A stretch of 64,000 nucleotides of DNA from Pyricularia pennisetigena (GCF_004337985.1 NC_043744.1:5626325-5690324); one strand, 5' to 3'. Shown: positions 35,992 through 54,800, counted from the stretch's first letter. The notes: generated by a model from the sequence alone, not told the origin. Program-made: numbers and translations.

Positions 35992-38515
35992 TTACATCAA
36001 AAATCTTTTGAAATAGGCCTCGGCGTCCTCCCAACCCTCGCCATCAAGCTTCCCAATAAACCCAACATACTGATCAGGCCTACACACCACCACGCATCCA
36101 ACCTCCCTGTCTACGCCGTAGTTGGCATACGCATCCCCGTAGGGGTCGTGATAGTTTTGGTCGTCGACGTAGATGCTGTCATAGTCCCAGCCCTTTTTGT
36201 CGTCAAACGGGTGCAGCACGGCAGGAAAGTCGCGCAGCAGCTCCGTCTCGACCCGCTTCGCCGAGTGGCACGTCAGCACGTCGACGTGGCGGTACAGGTA
36301 CGGCTTGAGGAAGGCAGACGACGCCAGGCTGTCGCAGAAGGCCTGCAGTCGGACCTTTTGCGCCGGTGCGTGCACGTTGCCCGCAAACACCACCAGCCGG
36401 AACCGCCCGTCGCTCTTCAGCCGCTGCTGCAGGTGCCACGACCGGCCGTCGGCCTGGTTCAGCACTCGGAACGACGGGAACCTCATGCCGAGGCGCACGC
36501 CGGTGGCTAGGTCCTGGCCGGCGGCGGCGGCGGGAGGACCCTTTTTGGCGACGAGCACGCTGTCGGCGTAGTCGACCGACAGGCCCGACGCGAACAGGTT
36601 GCCCTTTTCAAACACGGCCTGGAACTCGGCCATGCTGACGCCCTCGGCGTCCAGGACGTCCTTGGCGGGGCGGCCCGAGAAGAGCCGGGAAAACTTGTGG
36701 TCGAACTCGATGAGCTCCTCGGCGACGCGGCGGCGCTCGTCGTGATACGTCCTCAGTATCCCGGGCCGCGCCACGCCCCTGGCCACCAGCGCCAGCTTCC
36801 ACCCGAGGTTGTAGGCGTCCTGCATGGCGATGTTCATCCCCTGGCCGGCCTTGGGTGAGTGGGTGTGCACGGCGTCGCCGGCCAGGAAGACGCGGCCGCG
36901 GTAGTCAAAGTCGCCGCCCAGCCGTTGACCGATCTGGTACGCCGTCCACCAGTCGCAGTGCTCGTAGGTGAGCGTGTAGGGCTTGAGGATGTTTTGCGCC
37001 GCGCGGAGGATGGTCGCCGGCGTGATCTTGGTCCGGTCCGCGCGCCCGCTGGCCGCGTCGGGCTTGATCTCGTTGAGCTGGATGTACAGCCGCACCAGCT
37101 TGTTCTCGCGTGGTATCACCATCAGCGACCCGGCGTCGGCGCTGTGGACCGCGCAGCGCATGCGGATGTCGGGGAAGTCGGTGATGGGGATTATGTCTGG
37201 CTGGGGGTGTTAGTGGTATGTTTGCATTTGGAATGTGAATAGCGGGAGGAGAGAATGGGGGGGGAGGAATAGGGCGCAATCAGAAGAGAAGAACTGACCC
37301 AGAACGCCCCATATGAAGTCCGTCGGCTCACCATGCAGCTCATAGCCCAGCTGCCTCCTCGTCCAACTGTGAGCCCCATCACACCCAACCACATACCTAG
37401 CGCGAATCACCTCCCTCCCAGACTTGCGGTCCCTCGCTCGTGCTATCAAGTCTTCCGTGTCGTCCTCGGCCAGGTTGCTCCGGAACAGGCCATCCGCAGG
37501 CAGGCCGTCGCCCTGCTGCTGCGCCGGCGTGGCCTCTTGGTCCGACAGGTGCCGCAGCGTGACGGTCACGGGGTGCGAGTCGGCCGAGTGGTCGGCACAG
37601 GCGTCGTCGTCGATGACCAGCGACTCTGGCAGCACGCCGCGCTCGACCCGCAGCCGGTCGCCCGAGTGTTTTCGTATGTGGTCGAGGAACCAGCGCTCCA
37701 CGCGGCCCTGGTGCACGACAATCTGGACAAAGCGCGAGAGGCCGGGGGATGTGTCGGGAATGCGGGCTGAGCGTTGGATTCGGCCGGTAGAGTCCGGATT
37801 CTGTTTTTATTTTTAATGGAGTTGTTTTGGTCACATGCGTCAGATCGGCAGGAGGTTTGTTATGAACAAGGAATAAGTGAGTGATGGAGCGAGCCCATTA
37901 TAGCACTCGTGATATACGGAGCTTGTTCATGATTCAACTTACCCACATACAAATCTAATACGGAGCTTGGTTAGATTACAAGTCCAAAAAAAAAAAAAAA
38001 AAAAAAAAAATCAAAATACCTCGAGCATGTGATTAGCCTCCTTCCAAGCGCGATCCGCGAACCCGAAGCTGTCAAAGATCTCCAGGCTGCGTAGCTGCAG
38101 TCCGTCAGCCTGCCCGGCAAAGATCTTGGTGCCGCGCTTGTCGATGATGCGAGCGTCGATGCCGCACCTGGCCATCCACGCTGCCATCATCAGACTATTC
38201 TTGGGGTATGTTATCTTAATATATTAGCGGACGAGTTTCTTGTACTTGATCCCGTGCCATGTTCCTATGGTTTCATGGAAACCGGTAACATTGTTACGGC
38301 GGATGCAGCTCACCCTGCTGGCCCGGCACCAATGATCAACCTACGGCATGGCTTGTCAGCAACCTTGTTTTTCGACAACACTTCCCAAAAAAACCCAGCA
38401 CAAAAAACCAATATCATCCCGGCGGCATGACCAACACACGCTGGCGGGACGACGAGATGTTGTTTGGATATACTTACACATCGCATTTCGACTCTGTTAT
38501 CTCGACGCTCCCCAT
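35992..38515 (-). CDS. FAD-dependent phenol 2-monooxygenase-type aromatic hydroxylase
   Basis: Six exons (38515-38478, 38340-38314, 38194-38020, 37954-37943, 37800-37299, 37196-35992) encode 652 residues. Exon 2 is 27 nt and encodes most of the dinucleotide-binding GAGPAG (17-22); exon 4 is only 12 nt and encodes Ile-Cys-Met-Trp. All introns are GT-AG, with CTAAC or CTGAC branch sites visible in several, and the phases fit. Family marks are GxGxxG at the start, CDGAHSWTRRQLG (DG motif), AGDAVHTHSPKAGQGMN (GD motif, Asp359) and a C-terminal thioredoxin-like dimerisation domain, the layout of phenol hydroxylase and 3-hydroxybenzoate 4-monooxygenase. It would add one oxygen atom to a phenolic ring using NADPH. 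The substrate cannot be told from sequence. No partner ring-cleavage gene is adjacent. Convergent with PCC1. Confidence 0.9.
37986..38010. repeat. A25 homopolymer inside monooxygenase intron 3
   Basis: Twenty-five A on the + strand, poly-U in the transcript of the - strand gene, between the GTATTT donor and the CTAAC branch site. Confidence 0.95.
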
Positions 38516-39433
38516 TGTGGTATCGGTGTGTTGCTTTGCAGTTTCAGTACGGACTGTCTAGTAAACGCGAAGAATAGTAAACATGAAGCAAGCAAGAGCA
38601 AAGCCAAGACTTCTCGTTCCCGACGCGATGGGTAGCTAATAAGGAAACCCCCTCCCTCAAATAAACCGAGCTAGTTTTTGCATGGCTGAGATGGAAAGAG
38701 TCTAGAGTAGTGTAGAGACTGTGTTCTAGAGAAATCTAGCCTTTGGAATAGTGACAGTTACGGGAACGGAACCCCGCGATTTTTCTCGCCATAGACACGC
38801 TATTAGTGCTTTGTTATAGTCTCATAAGCAATAACAGTATCGGCCTCAACGGTTCGGCACCACTACAAGGTTCATACTACTCTAAAGCCACCCAACGCCA
38901 AAAAAAATAAAATAAAATCAGTTGCAGCCTGACAGAACGACTGCACACCAATACATGCAGAGGAGGAGGTGCGGGGATGTTGTCTTGGTGGTCTTGGATA
39001 CGCTGTAGACTGTACATCCTTAATATCGCCTTGAATGTCGATTTGCTGGAGTTTGGCGGGGGGGACATGATAAGCGAAGCAGTAGATCCACACATGTACG
39101 TCTGGTCGTACTTTTCTTACTGACTTGCTTTTCAGATCCCATCACCATGTGATACCTTTGTGCAATCTGGGAGAGTGTGCCACAACCCAGTTGTCATCTT
39201 TGATCTCAGTATGTAACCTTGTTATTCTAGGAGGATAGAGCTAACAGGCCCGGAGCAAGTTCCGAAGTACGACAAGATTTTGTCTAAGACGCCGCCAACA
39301 AAACGCCAAAGCTAATGCAAACTTCCAATAGTTCCTTAGAAACAAAAAACAGAAAAAAAAGACCCCTTTCCAAATTTTCCGTAATCATTATAAAATATAC
39401 TAGACTAGGGTATAGTATAATTCACATCCCTGC
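38516..39433. other. Intergenic region
   Basis: About 900 bp between the monooxygenase start and the sulfate permease stop; both genes are on the - strand. It should hold the monooxygenase promoter and the permease 3' UTR. No gene or clear element seen. Confidence 0.5.
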
Positions 39434-42670
<3,237 letters not shown>

Positions 42671-43716
42671 TGCGACTGAAGGGGTGGCCTGAATGGCGTA
42701 ATTGCCGAGAAGAGATCTGGTAGGCGCAGGAGCGAGGCTTCTTTTATTTAACCTCACTTGGCAGGTAAAAATAAGGTTGGCTGCTTTATACAGGCGCCCA
42801 ATGGGCACGAGTATCACGCGCTCACCTGCGTGGAGCGCAAGATCCCTGCAGAAAAATGAACACGGGATGCTTTCAACGTAAGCAGGCTGAAAAGTTTAGG
42901 GGGGTCAGATGTTGGCGAAAAAAAAAGGGTCCAGAGATGGCGTCGCAGTGTTGGGTGTTTTTGGCGTCTTGTTTTATGGCGGTAGATAGTAATTCAAGAT
43001 GTCTATCATGCAGAGGTTAATAGTAGCTCTAAACAAGTACGAATGTGGAAACGTTAAAACAAGCTCCGATCATACCAATCAAATTTGCCTATACCCTAGA
43101 GTAGATTTGTCTTAATAAAGGGGACTTGTTGTAACTAGGATGTGTAAACAACCAAGTCAAGGAAACAGGGAGTCAAGAAAACAGGGAGGGCGTTTCGATT
43201 TTGTACAGTAGGTACGCAGAAAAAAAAGGAAACCTCTTTGTTTTATTAATAAATGTGCAGACGAAAGGGACACATAGAAAACAAAAGGCAGAAAAAAAGT
43301 ACGCATCACTCCGATCAGACGTGATATGTAAGCACGTCTGACTATCAAGCCCCTTGGGGACCAGTGGTTGCTCTTCTCGATGGCGCAATCGAGCTATACC
43401 GGTTACACCCTGGTAAAATGAAATAAACAGATTTTATTAATGGATCGGGAGATACTGCGTACGTAGCAGGCCACAGTCTTGCGGGGCAGACCCCATAACC
43501 CCAGTGAACTGTGGACTGCGCGAGGTGTTTTCCTACTTTCCAAGACCATTTCCATCCACTTGGATGGGGTTTCGGAGGGAATGTTTGTGCTATAATGGGA
43601 AAGTCGAAAGGCCCCAAGGCTGGTCATTGCCGAACGCATTGAACTGGCCGGGGATTTGCCGCCTCGCCGCATGCTTATGGGACGCTGGGAAGTCTGGATG
43701 TGCTGGACGATGAATG

Positions 43717-43741
43717 AAAAAAAAAAAAAAAAAAAAAAAAA
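43717..43741. repeat. A25 homopolymer
   Basis: Uninterrupted run of 25 A in intergenic DNA. Confidence 0.95.
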
Positions 43742-44579
43742 CCTAGCCTTTTCGACCTCAAAGACAAGGAGACGTCTGCTGATTTGTTATTGCGGCTAGG
43801 GATGGCGCTATATCGTTGGGAAGAAAGTTTACTCGGAGTGCAGTTGGGGTCCTGTTGTTAGTGCTAGGTCAAGGTCTAGACCACCAGAGTGTCTCTCACT
43901 CTTTCTCTCTCTCACTTAGTCCCGTCTAGAGTAGTAGTCGCCAAAAAGTCACGATAATTTAAACAAGTACCGAGAGTTGCAGCCGCACAGCCTCTATCTC
44001 TCGGCAAGAGACATGGAAGGCTCAAACGCCCATGTCCGCGGAGACTGGTCTGCAGTAGTCGTGTCTGCTAGCTAGCTCAGCATCTTGTCTTTGACTGGGC
44101 CCAGGTTGGAAGCCAGGGATTGGATGTTGCAAGTCCAAAGTCAAAGCACGTCATTTTAGACCAAATTGAGCTCACCCAATCCACCCAAGATTGGCACACC
44201 ACACTGAGCATGGGACCCACTTTCGAGGCTCTTCAACGTCAATATTTTTGGGGGGGTCGTCTTAGAAATCGCACATCATTTGGCACAAAGTGCTGTCAAG
44301 CGATACAAGTCCGTACAGAATTGTGAGACAGTATAAATTAAATTTGCCTGCGATGATCAAAGACCCGGTGAGTTTTACTATAGAATAACTTTGATAGATT
44401 GAGAAAGAGTGAAAGTTACAAAGTATAACGGCCATTGCAATAAGTAAACAGAAGGTTGGATATTTTTGGCAATTACATCTACAGTCTGCCCATATTCCTA
44501 GGGCGCATCACATCGGCGGTTGCCAAGGTTGCTTGCTTGCAGTGCTCGGCTGTGCCGTACTCTGTACCCAGGTCCAATT

Positions 44580-44601
44580 GTCACGGGGTATGTCCCGTGA
44601 C
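44580..44601. repeat. Short inverted repeat
   Basis: Arms GTCACGGG and CCCGTGAC separated by 6 nt; they could form a hairpin or a dyad binding site. Confidence 0.7.
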
Positions 44602-45261
44602 TTTGGTGTGAATTTGAGCTTCCAAATTTCCATGACGAAGCAAACCAGGCCAACCCTTGCTCACACGTGAATCCAATAACAACAACGACGGGGGGTCTGG
44701 ACCCGAGCAGATAGATGAATGGACGAGTTTAGGGATTGCCCATCACAACAACGCGACGAGGGAGGGACACATTAAGTTTACTGATTTCCGTTGTTGAGAA
44801 ATTGATTATTACACATCTTGAAATATCTAGGCAAAAAATCTGGGCAATGCTATCTGGCCGTGGTTTACCAATGGAAAATAACACAAAAGTCTCTGGCAGT
44901 GATTGCTGCAGTGCCGTGATGCGAACAAAGATGGCTTGACGCGAAAAATCGCGTGGCTTGGGACTGACTGCCTGCCTTGCTGTCCTACCACCAACCGCTT
45001 CATCCCCGCTCAGACTCCCATTGTCTTCTCAGCTCAGATCCCACGTGCAACACTTTGTGGCTGCAAGTAGATGCGAAAACCGTGGAACCAAAACCACATC
45101 GCCCGGCGCAATCCAATTGATATGCCGGAATAGGTTGCATCATCTATATCGACTTAATTGACCTTTGAGCGACCGACCTAATTCCCATGGGGCTGAAAGG
45201 CGCCACCGATTGATCGCTGATACGATACCACATCATCGCATCCATCAAAACAAACAACACC

Positions 45262-46943
45262 ATGCCTAGCCCAATCAAGGAGTCGCTCCCCTCCTTGCCG
45301 CCGCCCACGTCGACGACCCTGCACCCGCCACCGTCTCCCGGGACTCATCGTGCTCTGCGGAAACTGCATTCGGCGCATAATCTCGGCGCCAAAGCCTACA
45401 ATCTAGGCGGTGGCCCCTCGCTCATCTCCCAGCAACGCCAGCAACAGCAACAGCAGCACAGGACAACCCAGAGGTCGCTGTCACCGACCCGTAGAAACGT
45501 TAGTAACAGCTATGCCAACCCCACCGCCGCCAGCGTGAGCAGGATCAACGACAACAACACAATCAGGATCGATCCCCAGCAACACTCCCGCAAGCCCAGC
45601 TCCGGTCGCTCGCCTCAGCGCGGCCGCACCAACGGTGATGCTCCCGTCCTGCAACAACAGACCGCTGCTGGCGCCGTTGCCGCTGTCAAGGGGCGCCGCC
45701 CTGGTCTGCCACGGCGCTCAGCGGTGGCTGATGAGTTGTCTCTGGAACGTTTGATACCTCACGGCCCTCCTGATGGGGATGTCGCCAGCGCCATAGAGAG
45801 CATGCGGTACAGGGTCCTTCACGACGGCATCAAGTCCAATACTGAGGGCATGGTCAGTACTGTTATATACTCTGCTCTGCTTTGGGTCTATGATCTTGTG
45901 GATACGTGAATACAGCAGGCTAACATCCTGATAACATCCCCAACAGTCCCAACTCCGCATCTATGTCTGGCTCATCATGCTCGACTGCCCAGTCCTAGAA
46001 ACAGACGCATATCTTGACCTCATCCACCGCGGCGCATCACCAGCCTACTCCAAGATCCGCAACGACACCTTCCGCACCCTGACCACCGACCCACTCTTTC
46101 GCCGTCGCGTCTCGGAGGCATCCCTCATCCGTCTGCTCAACGCCGTGGCCTGGAAGCTGCACGATTCGCGTGAGATCCGCCAGTCGTCTAGCCGCCAGTC
46201 GCTGCCGCACCTGCCCGAGTCGCCGGCGCGGCCTCGCACGGCCAACAACGACACGCCGGCCTCGTCGCCCGCAGTCAAGAACCGCGCGCGCGCCCTGACC
46301 CTCACCACCGAGGGCTCTGACGCGGGCGCGGGAGACTCCGGCACCTACGTGCAGGGCATGAACGTGCTGGCGGCGCCGTTCCTGTACGCGGCGCGCTCCG
46401 AGGCCGAGGCGTTTGTCGCCTTTCACCAGCTCCTCACGCAGGAGCTGCCGGGCTACATACGCGGCGCTATGGACGGTGTGCACAAGGGCCTGCGCCTTGT
46501 CGACAAGGTCCTCGCCATCGTCGACGAGAAGCTCAGCAAGTACCTTATGGTCAAGGGCCTCTCAGCCGAGATCTATGCCTTCCCCAGCGTCCTGACGCTG
46601 TGTGCCTGCACCCCGCCGCTGCCCGAGGTGCTGCAGCTGTGGGATTTCTTGTTTGCCTACGGGCCCGGTTTGAATATTTTGTGTATCGTGGCCCAGCTGA
46701 TGCTGATACGGAGCCAGATTATGGCTAGTCCCAGGTGAGTTTGGTTTACTGGGTGTATCTTTTGCTACTGAAAACCGTGATGCGAAGGTTTACTTTACTA
46801 ACACCAAAGTTTGTAACAGCCCAAACAAACTCCTCAGGTCGTTCCCAGCCTTGCAGGCAGACAAGATCAAGACATTGACGCTTTTCATTGCTAAGAACAT
46901 CCCAGATGACGTCTACGCCGAGATCATCAACCACGCCCGGTGA
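45262..46943 (+). CDS. BUB2: Mitotic-exit GTPase-activating protein Bub2 (TBC domain)
   Basis: Three exons, 45262-45852, 45947-46734 and 46820-46943, give 500 residues. Intron 1 is GTCAGT, GGCTAACA branch, CAACAG; intron 2 is GTGAGT, TACTAACA branch, TAACAG. The TBC domain has both catalytic fingers: IxxDxxR as IRNDTFR (Ile234, Asp237, Arg240) and YxQ as YVQG (Tyr331, Gln333), so it should be an active GAP. Bub2, with Bfa1/Byr4, stimulates GTP hydrolysis by the Tem1/Spg1 GTPase and restrains mitotic exit or septation; the S. pombe homologue is Cdc16. Yeast Bub2 has about 306 residues. The extra length is a disordered N-terminus of about 190 residues including a Gln run, and an insert rich in Pro, Ser and Ala between the two catalytic motifs (about 282-325). 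Confidence 0.93.
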
Positions 46944-47327
46944 TTTGCTCTTTTTTTTTCCTCCCTTGATTTGGTTTTCTTTTTATCGGACCGGGCCGCG
47001 GTCTACCCTGGCTTGATTGTTCAAGGTCCAAATAATCTGTAACTTTTTTCTTATTTTTTTTTTTTTTTTTTTTTTCTATTTTTATGACATTATGATGATC
47101 ATGATTCGGAGTTGGTTTTGAGGCAAAGGGTAAATGGCGTCTGTTTATGCCCAGCATTAAATTCTAGCTTTCTCTAACGCGCTGGGAAAAGTATAATACC
47201 GGTTATGCTAGTCTAGAAAAGCATATTCTGTTAGCATCTTACACAGAACATGGCGTATCAATGCTCTTGAATATCTTCTTTTGCTGGGCCAAGAATCAGT
47301 TGTCGTTCTTTTTCTGATATTCGTACC
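46944..47327. other. 3' flank of BUB2
   Basis: UTR-like DNA with a T22 tract (47054-47075) preceding the assembly gap. No gene seen. Confidence 0.6.
47054..47075. repeat. T22 homopolymer
   Basis: Uninterrupted run of 22 T, about 110 bp after the BUB2 stop codon. Confidence 0.95.
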
Positions 47328-49685
<2,358 letters not shown>

Positions 49686-51826
49686 CTATACCTTGGTGGC
49701 AGCAAGAGTGATCGACTTGGCTCTTTGCCTAGTCACCTTCTTGCTGACGGTATAAACCAGATCCACGGTCCAAATGTGGCAGATCTGTGCCCAGGCGCAA
49801 GGAATCGATCCGAATAGCGGCGCCACCAAAGGCACCATGACATAGTCGACGAAGTTGGTCTTGATGTTCCTCCTCGAGAAGTTCATGCCCTTGGCAAGTC
49901 CAGCCTCGATCATCTCCTTCTCACGCGCGTCCACGCATGTCCTGTGGAAGTTCTCGTACAGGAAAAGGTACAGAGCAGTTCCCATGAAACCGGCAGTGCG
50001 GAGAACGTTGCAGACGGTGAAGATCCAGCTAATGCCGTGGTAGTCAGGTGCACCCTCAGTGGCCCAGAGGTAGATGGTCGACGAGACAATCAGGATCGTG
50101 GCGTGGACAGGAAGCATATGAGCCTCAAATATACGGGTGAGGAGATAGAAGGTACGCTCCCAGTCGGGCTTCTCAAGAGTGTCGTGGGTGACATCAGAGA
50201 AGATGCCAGCCTCAATAGGCTGCTCAGGGTTCAGCTGGTCAAGCTCATGAGGAACATAGCTATCAGGCGACTCCAGAGATTGATGCAGAGGCTTGAAAGC
50301 GCGTGCCAAGTACTTCCTCTCACGCCAAAGCTCGACGCACTTGCGAAGGGTGTATCCAGTGTCCAGAGCACCCCACATGTGCCTCTGAGCTTGCTTGTAG
50401 CGGGCCTGGATGTCCTTGATAAGCCCCTTGATGCCTTGACCCTGGCCGCCGCCGGTAACATTTGTCTGGCTTACGGGGGCCATGATAACCTTGGTGGTGA
50501 GGTGGCCATTGAGGGCGAAGAAACACTTGAGGTACATGTGAAGGTCTTCACCAATGGCCTCGCTGTCACAGTCCCAGCCGCCAACACGGTCAACCAACTC
50601 GAGGGGAACCGTGTAGACAGATGTCGGGGGAGCGATTGTGGAGCCCGTGTAGAGACCAGAGATGCCACCAGCAGACCAAAAAACATCGGCAACACGGACG
50701 ATGGCGGGGACGGCGTGCGCATTCCGGTCGAAAATGATGGGGGCGGTGTACAAGGTGGTGGTAGCCGTCTCGGGGTTAGCCAAGTGCATGCTAGTAGCTA
50801 GCGCAAAATAGTTGGACGAAAGGTGGCTGTCGGCTATTAAGCAGAAAGTAGAGTTAGCAAACTAACTAGACGTTTTACTAGTACTTGAGGAACGGTGTAA
50901 GATACGTACCATCAATTCCAGTGACCAGAACATCCTTGCGCTGAGCCAGAGGATACCTTTCGCTAAGCTTGCGAGCAGCCCAGGCGGCGTTGCTTCCCTT
51001 GCCAGCGGCCTCGCCAGGAATGTCAGAGGGGTGGAGAGTGAAGTCAATGGACCGGAACTTTTTGATGAATTCTTGGATGAGACCCATCGCCTTAAGCTCT
51101 GCGTTCGACTCGCGCTGCTCCATTCCGAGGTATACCTAAAATCCGACGAATTAGTACAAGCTAGAGACACGGCATCCAAAACATGCCAAAGCACCAACCA
51201 ATCAAAGGCTAAATCGAGTGGCTGTGCCATTGTTTGGCCGAAAACAGTCAATTTTTACTTACATCGTAGGTGTCGCGGGCTTGCGGGTGGCTAGCAAGAA
51301 CTTCCAGGGTCTCCCTTAGGGTGTCTGTCTCTTCCTTGTAGTTGGGGATAATAATGGCGTGGAGGACATGGCTGGTTGCAACGTCAGCATCGACGGTATA
51401 GTCCGACATGTCGAGATCACCGGCCTCGCTGCACGATGTCGAAGAGGCGCGGGATGAGGTGAGAGTCTCGGAGCTGGAGAGCGAGGTGGATGAGCCACGG
51501 CGGCGGTGGGAGAACTTGAAGTCCTTGAGCGACTTGTTGTGGGCAACTCTGGCAACACCGCGGGTAATATCCCATAGCGAGTAGTTGATTCGAATGGAGA
51601 AGCAGAAGACGAGAACGTGGATCAGAAGGCAGTAGTATGCGTAGACCAAAGTCCAGTAGCCAGCGCCATTGGCATACTTGGGTGCTGCAGCGCTATCCTG
51701 TTGTGTATAAGTGTAGCCTAACCGGGCAGCGATGGCCTCTCTTGAGATAACAAAGTATGACAATGATATCAAAGCAGTCAAGGCCAAAACGCCGGAGCGC
51801 CGTGAGCACCAAGCAAAGATTGACAT
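49686..51826 (-). CDS. Membrane-bound family 2 glycosyltransferase
   Basis: Three exons, 51826-51263, 51135-50910 and 50833-49686, encode 645 residues. Introns are GTAAGT...TTTTAG (127 nt) and GTACGT...TTAATAG (76 nt); the second splits the Ala codon of the metal-binding DAD motif (263-265). Two N-terminal membrane segments are followed by a Ser-rich cytosolic loop. The GT-A catalytic domain follows, with HAIIIPNYKEETDTL, the DAD of GIDADSHL, GEDLHMYLKCF (catalytic ED region) and QARYKQAQRHMWG in the position of the processive QxxRW motif. Several C-terminal membrane segments end the protein. The layout fits a processive polysaccharide synthase acting at the plasma membrane, but the product cannot be named. 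It is not a classical chitin synthase. Fungal GT2 proteins of this general architecture have been linked to hyphal surface growth; applying that here is inference. Confidence 0.85.
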
Positions 51827-54800
51827 GGTGTCCGTCTCCTATGCCGTATGAATTGGATGGCGAATAAACTGCTGGCAAAACGCGAACCGATGACGACTGT
51901 GAAGAGCTCGAGAAGCTCCTGCAAGTCGATGGGCAGACACCAAAGTCTGTATCGAGGTCGGCCGCGGGTACTGGGGAGTACAGGCAGGTAAGTCTGTCTA
52001 GGTGAGTAGACGGAGGGTTGGATGGGAGACGCCCAAAAAGTCCAAGGCGGGCCGACGTCCACAGAAAGCGTATTATTAATTTGGTGGCTGACTGACGGAC
52101 GAAGCGGGAGAGCTCGTCGTGCAAGAGTTGCTCGGGTTGAATTGGTTTTGTTTGGGTCTGCAGGTAGGCGGAGCAACAGGAGGAAAGCTTGCTACAAGCT
52201 GTTGCTACTGCAGATCGTGCTTCGTGACGCAACGGACGCAACGCCTGGAGCCTTTTTGACTTGGTCGGGGTTGGCGAAGCAGTGAAGGAAGGCAGGCAGA
52301 GGACGGTGAGTCGAGTCGCAAGTAACCACGACGACTCGTTCGGCAAATCGTTCAGCTGCGCTACGTCGTCGGTTCACACAAACCAAGACGGAAGAGAGGG
52401 GGGAAAGGTATTAAGGTCCGGAAGGAGAGATTGGGCGACGAGGGAGTAAAGGGTAAAAAAAAGAAAAAGGAAAACTGGAGGCTTAGGAAATGAGGACGAG
52501 AAATTTTAGTGCCAGTGTTGGGGCCTGTATTCACAAGTCGTGTAATGGAAACGGGCGATTTGATGGAGACGACCAAACTGTTCGTGGTAAGGTGGACAGG
52601 CGGAAAGGTGTGGGAAGAGAAAAAAGGGACGTGCTCCTTTCCTTTTTCCTTGCCTTTGGGGGGCGGGTTGCCTGCGAGAGCGAGCAGCGACCAGGGGGCG
52701 TAGGCGGTACAAAAAAGAAAAGGGGGTGCGACCACTGAACGGGTGAGGCGGCCACAGGCAACGCTAGGTACAGAGGTAGGGGCCAACCAAGCATCGAAAT
52801 GAAGCGACGCTGTGCGTGGACATCCAGCAGTGCAGTGCAGTGGGCTGACCGACCAGGGGTGTGCTATTCAAAATGATTTTGGGGCTGGAGCGTTGCTGGG
52901 ACCCACTGTAGTTCAAATGGGGCCTGCTGTTGTACCAGGCCAAAGGTGGGGACCTGGTTCTTATTTTTTTTTTTTTTGCCTTGTCGACCACAATTTTGAG
53001 CCGATACGGTAAGAGACTAATGACTGGGGTTACAGTTTAGGTCAATCCCACCGTTACGTCCGTTGTTAGGTACTTGGTTGCAAATCAGCTCAGCTCTATT
53101 TTCTGACTTTGGAATCTCTGCGAACCCATCAGAAGGAAGATGCCAGGTAACGTGCAGCGGGCGGTTATACATACATGCTGTTGAGGGTGGTAACTATTTT
53201 AATCTCTTGGTTGTTGTTATTTACAGTACCCTTGGGAAGGAATCCTTTTCTTGAACGGCCGATCTCATTAACTTCGGCTTCTCGAATTCCTTGGCTTGCT
53301 TCATGTTCCAAAGTCAAAATCTGGATAAGATTGTGGCATGGTAAACGCGAATTGCAATCCGGGTACGAGTGCCCCTGCCGCGCTTACTGTTGTTACTGTG
53401 TGTGTGTTTTTCCAAAGAGCCTTACCTAAGGCGAAAGATACTGTGTACCGTAGCTGGAACCACTGAAAAATCAACGAGATTGATTCAGTCGGGCGTCGGG
53501 GAATTGGACGATACCGATATTGGACCTTATGTCCGACCACTCTACTCGGTACAACAGTTCCTTTTTTTTTGTCTCCTACAAGCCAGCAGGCAGGCAAGCA
53601 AATTAAACCCACAACGGGAAGAGGATGTGTGTGTACAGCACGGTCAATGCCAGACATACAGCTGTCTGACTGATTGCCCACGAACCTGGTCTTGCTGGTG
53701 CATCGGCTATCTTGTATCTGTAAGAGGCTGGTCCCACGGCCTTGCGCACGCACTTTCCTATCTTCCTCTTGGTCCTAGGTATATTCGACTTGTCGGGCTT
53801 GCTCTAGTCCCACGGCATCAGGCTGGTCACGCAGTCAATTCGTGACCACTTGTCGCAGACGCTCGAGCAATCAGATCAGCACAAGGGATGGCAGATGCCC
53901 CGGACTTGTCCGTTGCGGTTGGGCTGCTAATGCAAAGTAGTTAGTTAGTGTTTACTTCTTGCTTGCAATGCCTCCCAGTCCATCATGAACAAGCGTACAA
54001 GCACGCCCGCCATGTTTCAACCCCCTTTCGGAGAGATTCCCCAAACTTCAAATGGTAGAAACCAAGGAAGCATATGTTTGGCCTCATCGGTTTTCAACCT
54101 TACTGTACTCTACGTGCAGCACACAAATAGCAGTGGCATGGACTGCCCGACCAAATCAATTTAGCAGAGTGACCAGAGTGGATCCATATGCATGGGGCTA
54201 CCGCTGTTTGAGATGTTTTCCGTTTTTCCTGTCACCCATCACATCGAGATCAACCGTTTTCGTCTAGGATCCCTCCGAGCAATCAGTCAATCAATCAGCC
54301 ATCCATACCACGTCAGTCGATCCAGTCGGGCTCCTCTTGGTCTTCCTCCACACCTTCACTGCTCCATTTTTCGTCCAGTCAGAGTGAGGCATGCGCAATG
54401 GTCCTTCAACGGCGGCTTGTACTATGTTCCCGAACAGCCACTTATTACACAGCATCGGTGGCCACTTCGCTGTTCACCGTAGTGACTACAGCGCTAACCG
54501 GCTTTCACGTTCACGTTCAACTTTGCAAGGAACTAAAATCCCATGGTTTCCTTCTACGTTGTGTTGCAGAAATTTCTGCCAACGCCCACATGCATAGACT
54601 CACCAGTGGCTGGAGCTGTCATGACTTGAGCTCTTCTACACAGGATGTGGCTTAGCCCATGACGACGCCGAGGCTGCATGAAAAGCTTCCCACCTTCAGG
54701 AACATGCATACAGGTTCCGGTAGACCCTCTTGACTCTGGCATCCACCCCGGGTGCTGCAAGTTCCTTTAACTACCGGACAAACCTGCCTGTAACCAGAAA

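Larger units (their letters stand above)
42671..45261. other. Intergenic region between sulfate permease and BUB2
   Basis: 2.6 kb between divergent genes. Contains an A25 tract (43717-43741), an 8-bp-arm inverted repeat (44580-44601) and the BUB2 5' flank. No further gene recognised. Confidence 0.5.

Noticed and set aside
35821..37816. Several + strand frames over the monooxygenase
   Set aside because: They are antisense shadows of exons 5 and 6, which are GC-rich; the - strand frame has the full flavoprotein motif set.
53301..53753. 150-codon - strand frame in the 52-58 kb desert
   Set aside because: No recognisable family, signal peptide or splice support; indistinguishable from chance.
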